Part shown: one piece after another, positions 5,731-6,002 of the stretch
Layout: each line of letters opens with the position of its first letter
How positions within the stretch are numbered: the first letter of the stretch is position 1
Source: Spirochaetota bacterium
GTDB taxonomy: Bacteria; Spirochaetota; UBA4802; UB4802
Direction: 5' to 3'
Assembly (NCBI GenBank): GCA_018399855.1
Contig: JAGYNX010000128.1
Coordinates: forward strand, 1-6,002
DNA: 6,002 nucleotides
The notes under the pieces: model-generated
Database searches by the model: none
Told to the model about the DNA's origin: nothing
What the model saw: the letters and a program-made list of their open reading frames with translations, nothing else
Made by a program: the position numbers and the translations under genes

Positions 5731-6002
5731 GTGAAGGCGATCACGTATATGCTTGCATGTGCACTTTTCATATTAGTTGGGTGTGCACACAGTAAAAAGA
5801 ATAGTGCAGAATTTGAAGGGATGCATGGCAAAAATAAAATACGTGTTTTCGTGCAGGTTCAGTCAGATTTGACAGACCCTCATTGTGAAGGCAGTAAATG
5901 CAGGCAGAAAATAGTTCAATCTGCGCGTGAAAGATGCGTGATGCTGTTGGCAGCATTGATACGATATAAAAACAATGGTAAAAATACCATACCCAAAAGG
6001 GA
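5731..6002 (+). CDS. putative lipoprotein of unknown function (partial, C-terminus off the right edge)
   Basis: The frame starting at GTG 5731 stays open to the window end, giving 90 codons. The first 18 residues form a short lipoprotein signal peptide: one Lys at position 2, a hydrophobic stretch (3-16), and the lipobox LVGC with Cys18 as the predicted lipidation site. Ala follows the Cys, so by the E. coli sorting rule it would not be held in the inner membrane. After a short polar linker comes a possible beta-strand, KIRVFVQVQ (36-44), then a Cys pair in HCEGSKC (C52, C57) and a further C69 in a helix-like, Arg/Lys-rich segment. I do not recognise the family. Starting at Met7 would remove the only positive charge of the signal peptide. 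It abuts yggU with no intergenic base and has a Shine-Dalgarno in that gene. Confidence 0.8.
   Translation, partial: MKAITYMLACALFILVGCAHSKKNSAEFEGMHGKNKIRVFVQVQSDLTDPHCEGSKCRQKIVQSARERCVMLLAALIRYKNNGKNTIPKR

Noticed and set aside
5544..5956. Minus-strand open frames opposite yggU and the lipoprotein
   Set aside because: The plus strand carries the complete DUF167 signature, a lipobox and Shine-Dalgarno sites; the minus-strand frames carry no recognisable motif.

Overview
This window reads as a chromosomal segment of a moderately AT-rich, probably diderm bacterium. A lipobox lipoprotein, a PtsN-type EIIA, a single STAS protein and a very large FAD/Fe-S oxidoreductase of the DUF3683 type fit groups such as Proteobacteria, Desulfobacterota or Spirochaetota. 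The sequence alone does not fix the phylum. I see no mobile element, CRISPR array, tRNA or rRNA.

Minus-strand block (1-4620, read right to left): a PtsN-family phosphotransferase EIIA (4147-4620), then ruvB (3103-4140) six bases later, then after 115 bp a large FAD-linked oxidase with two ferredoxin-type Cys motifs and the start of a CCG domain (1-2987). The last gene runs out of the left edge. It is an uninterrupted reading frame of 995 codons and fills the left half of the window. None of the three minus-strand genes has a recognisable Shine-Dalgarno sequence.

The divergent intergenic region (4621-4885, 265 bp) separates this block from plus-strand genes. It holds a candidate sigma-70 promoter on each strand, both with a TTGACT -35 box.

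Plus-strand block (4886-6002): a SpoIIAA/RsbV-like STAS protein (4886-5215); a 239-bp non-coding stretch (5216-5454) with a third TTGACT promoter, several overlapping inverted repeats and a perfect 24-bp hairpin; a YggU/DUF167 protein (5455-5730); and the start of an unrecognised lipoprotein (5731-6002, cut by the right edge), whose GTG directly follows the yggU stop. The plus-strand genes have clear Shine-Dalgarno sites. YggU and the lipoprotein look like a translationally coupled pair behind a structured leader of about 185 nt.

The genes do not form one obvious pathway: DNA repair, phospho-relay regulation, redox metabolism and envelope functions sit side by side. The part least explained by known families is the non-coding stretch at 5216-5454. 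I found no clear evidence for a wholly new multi-gene system.
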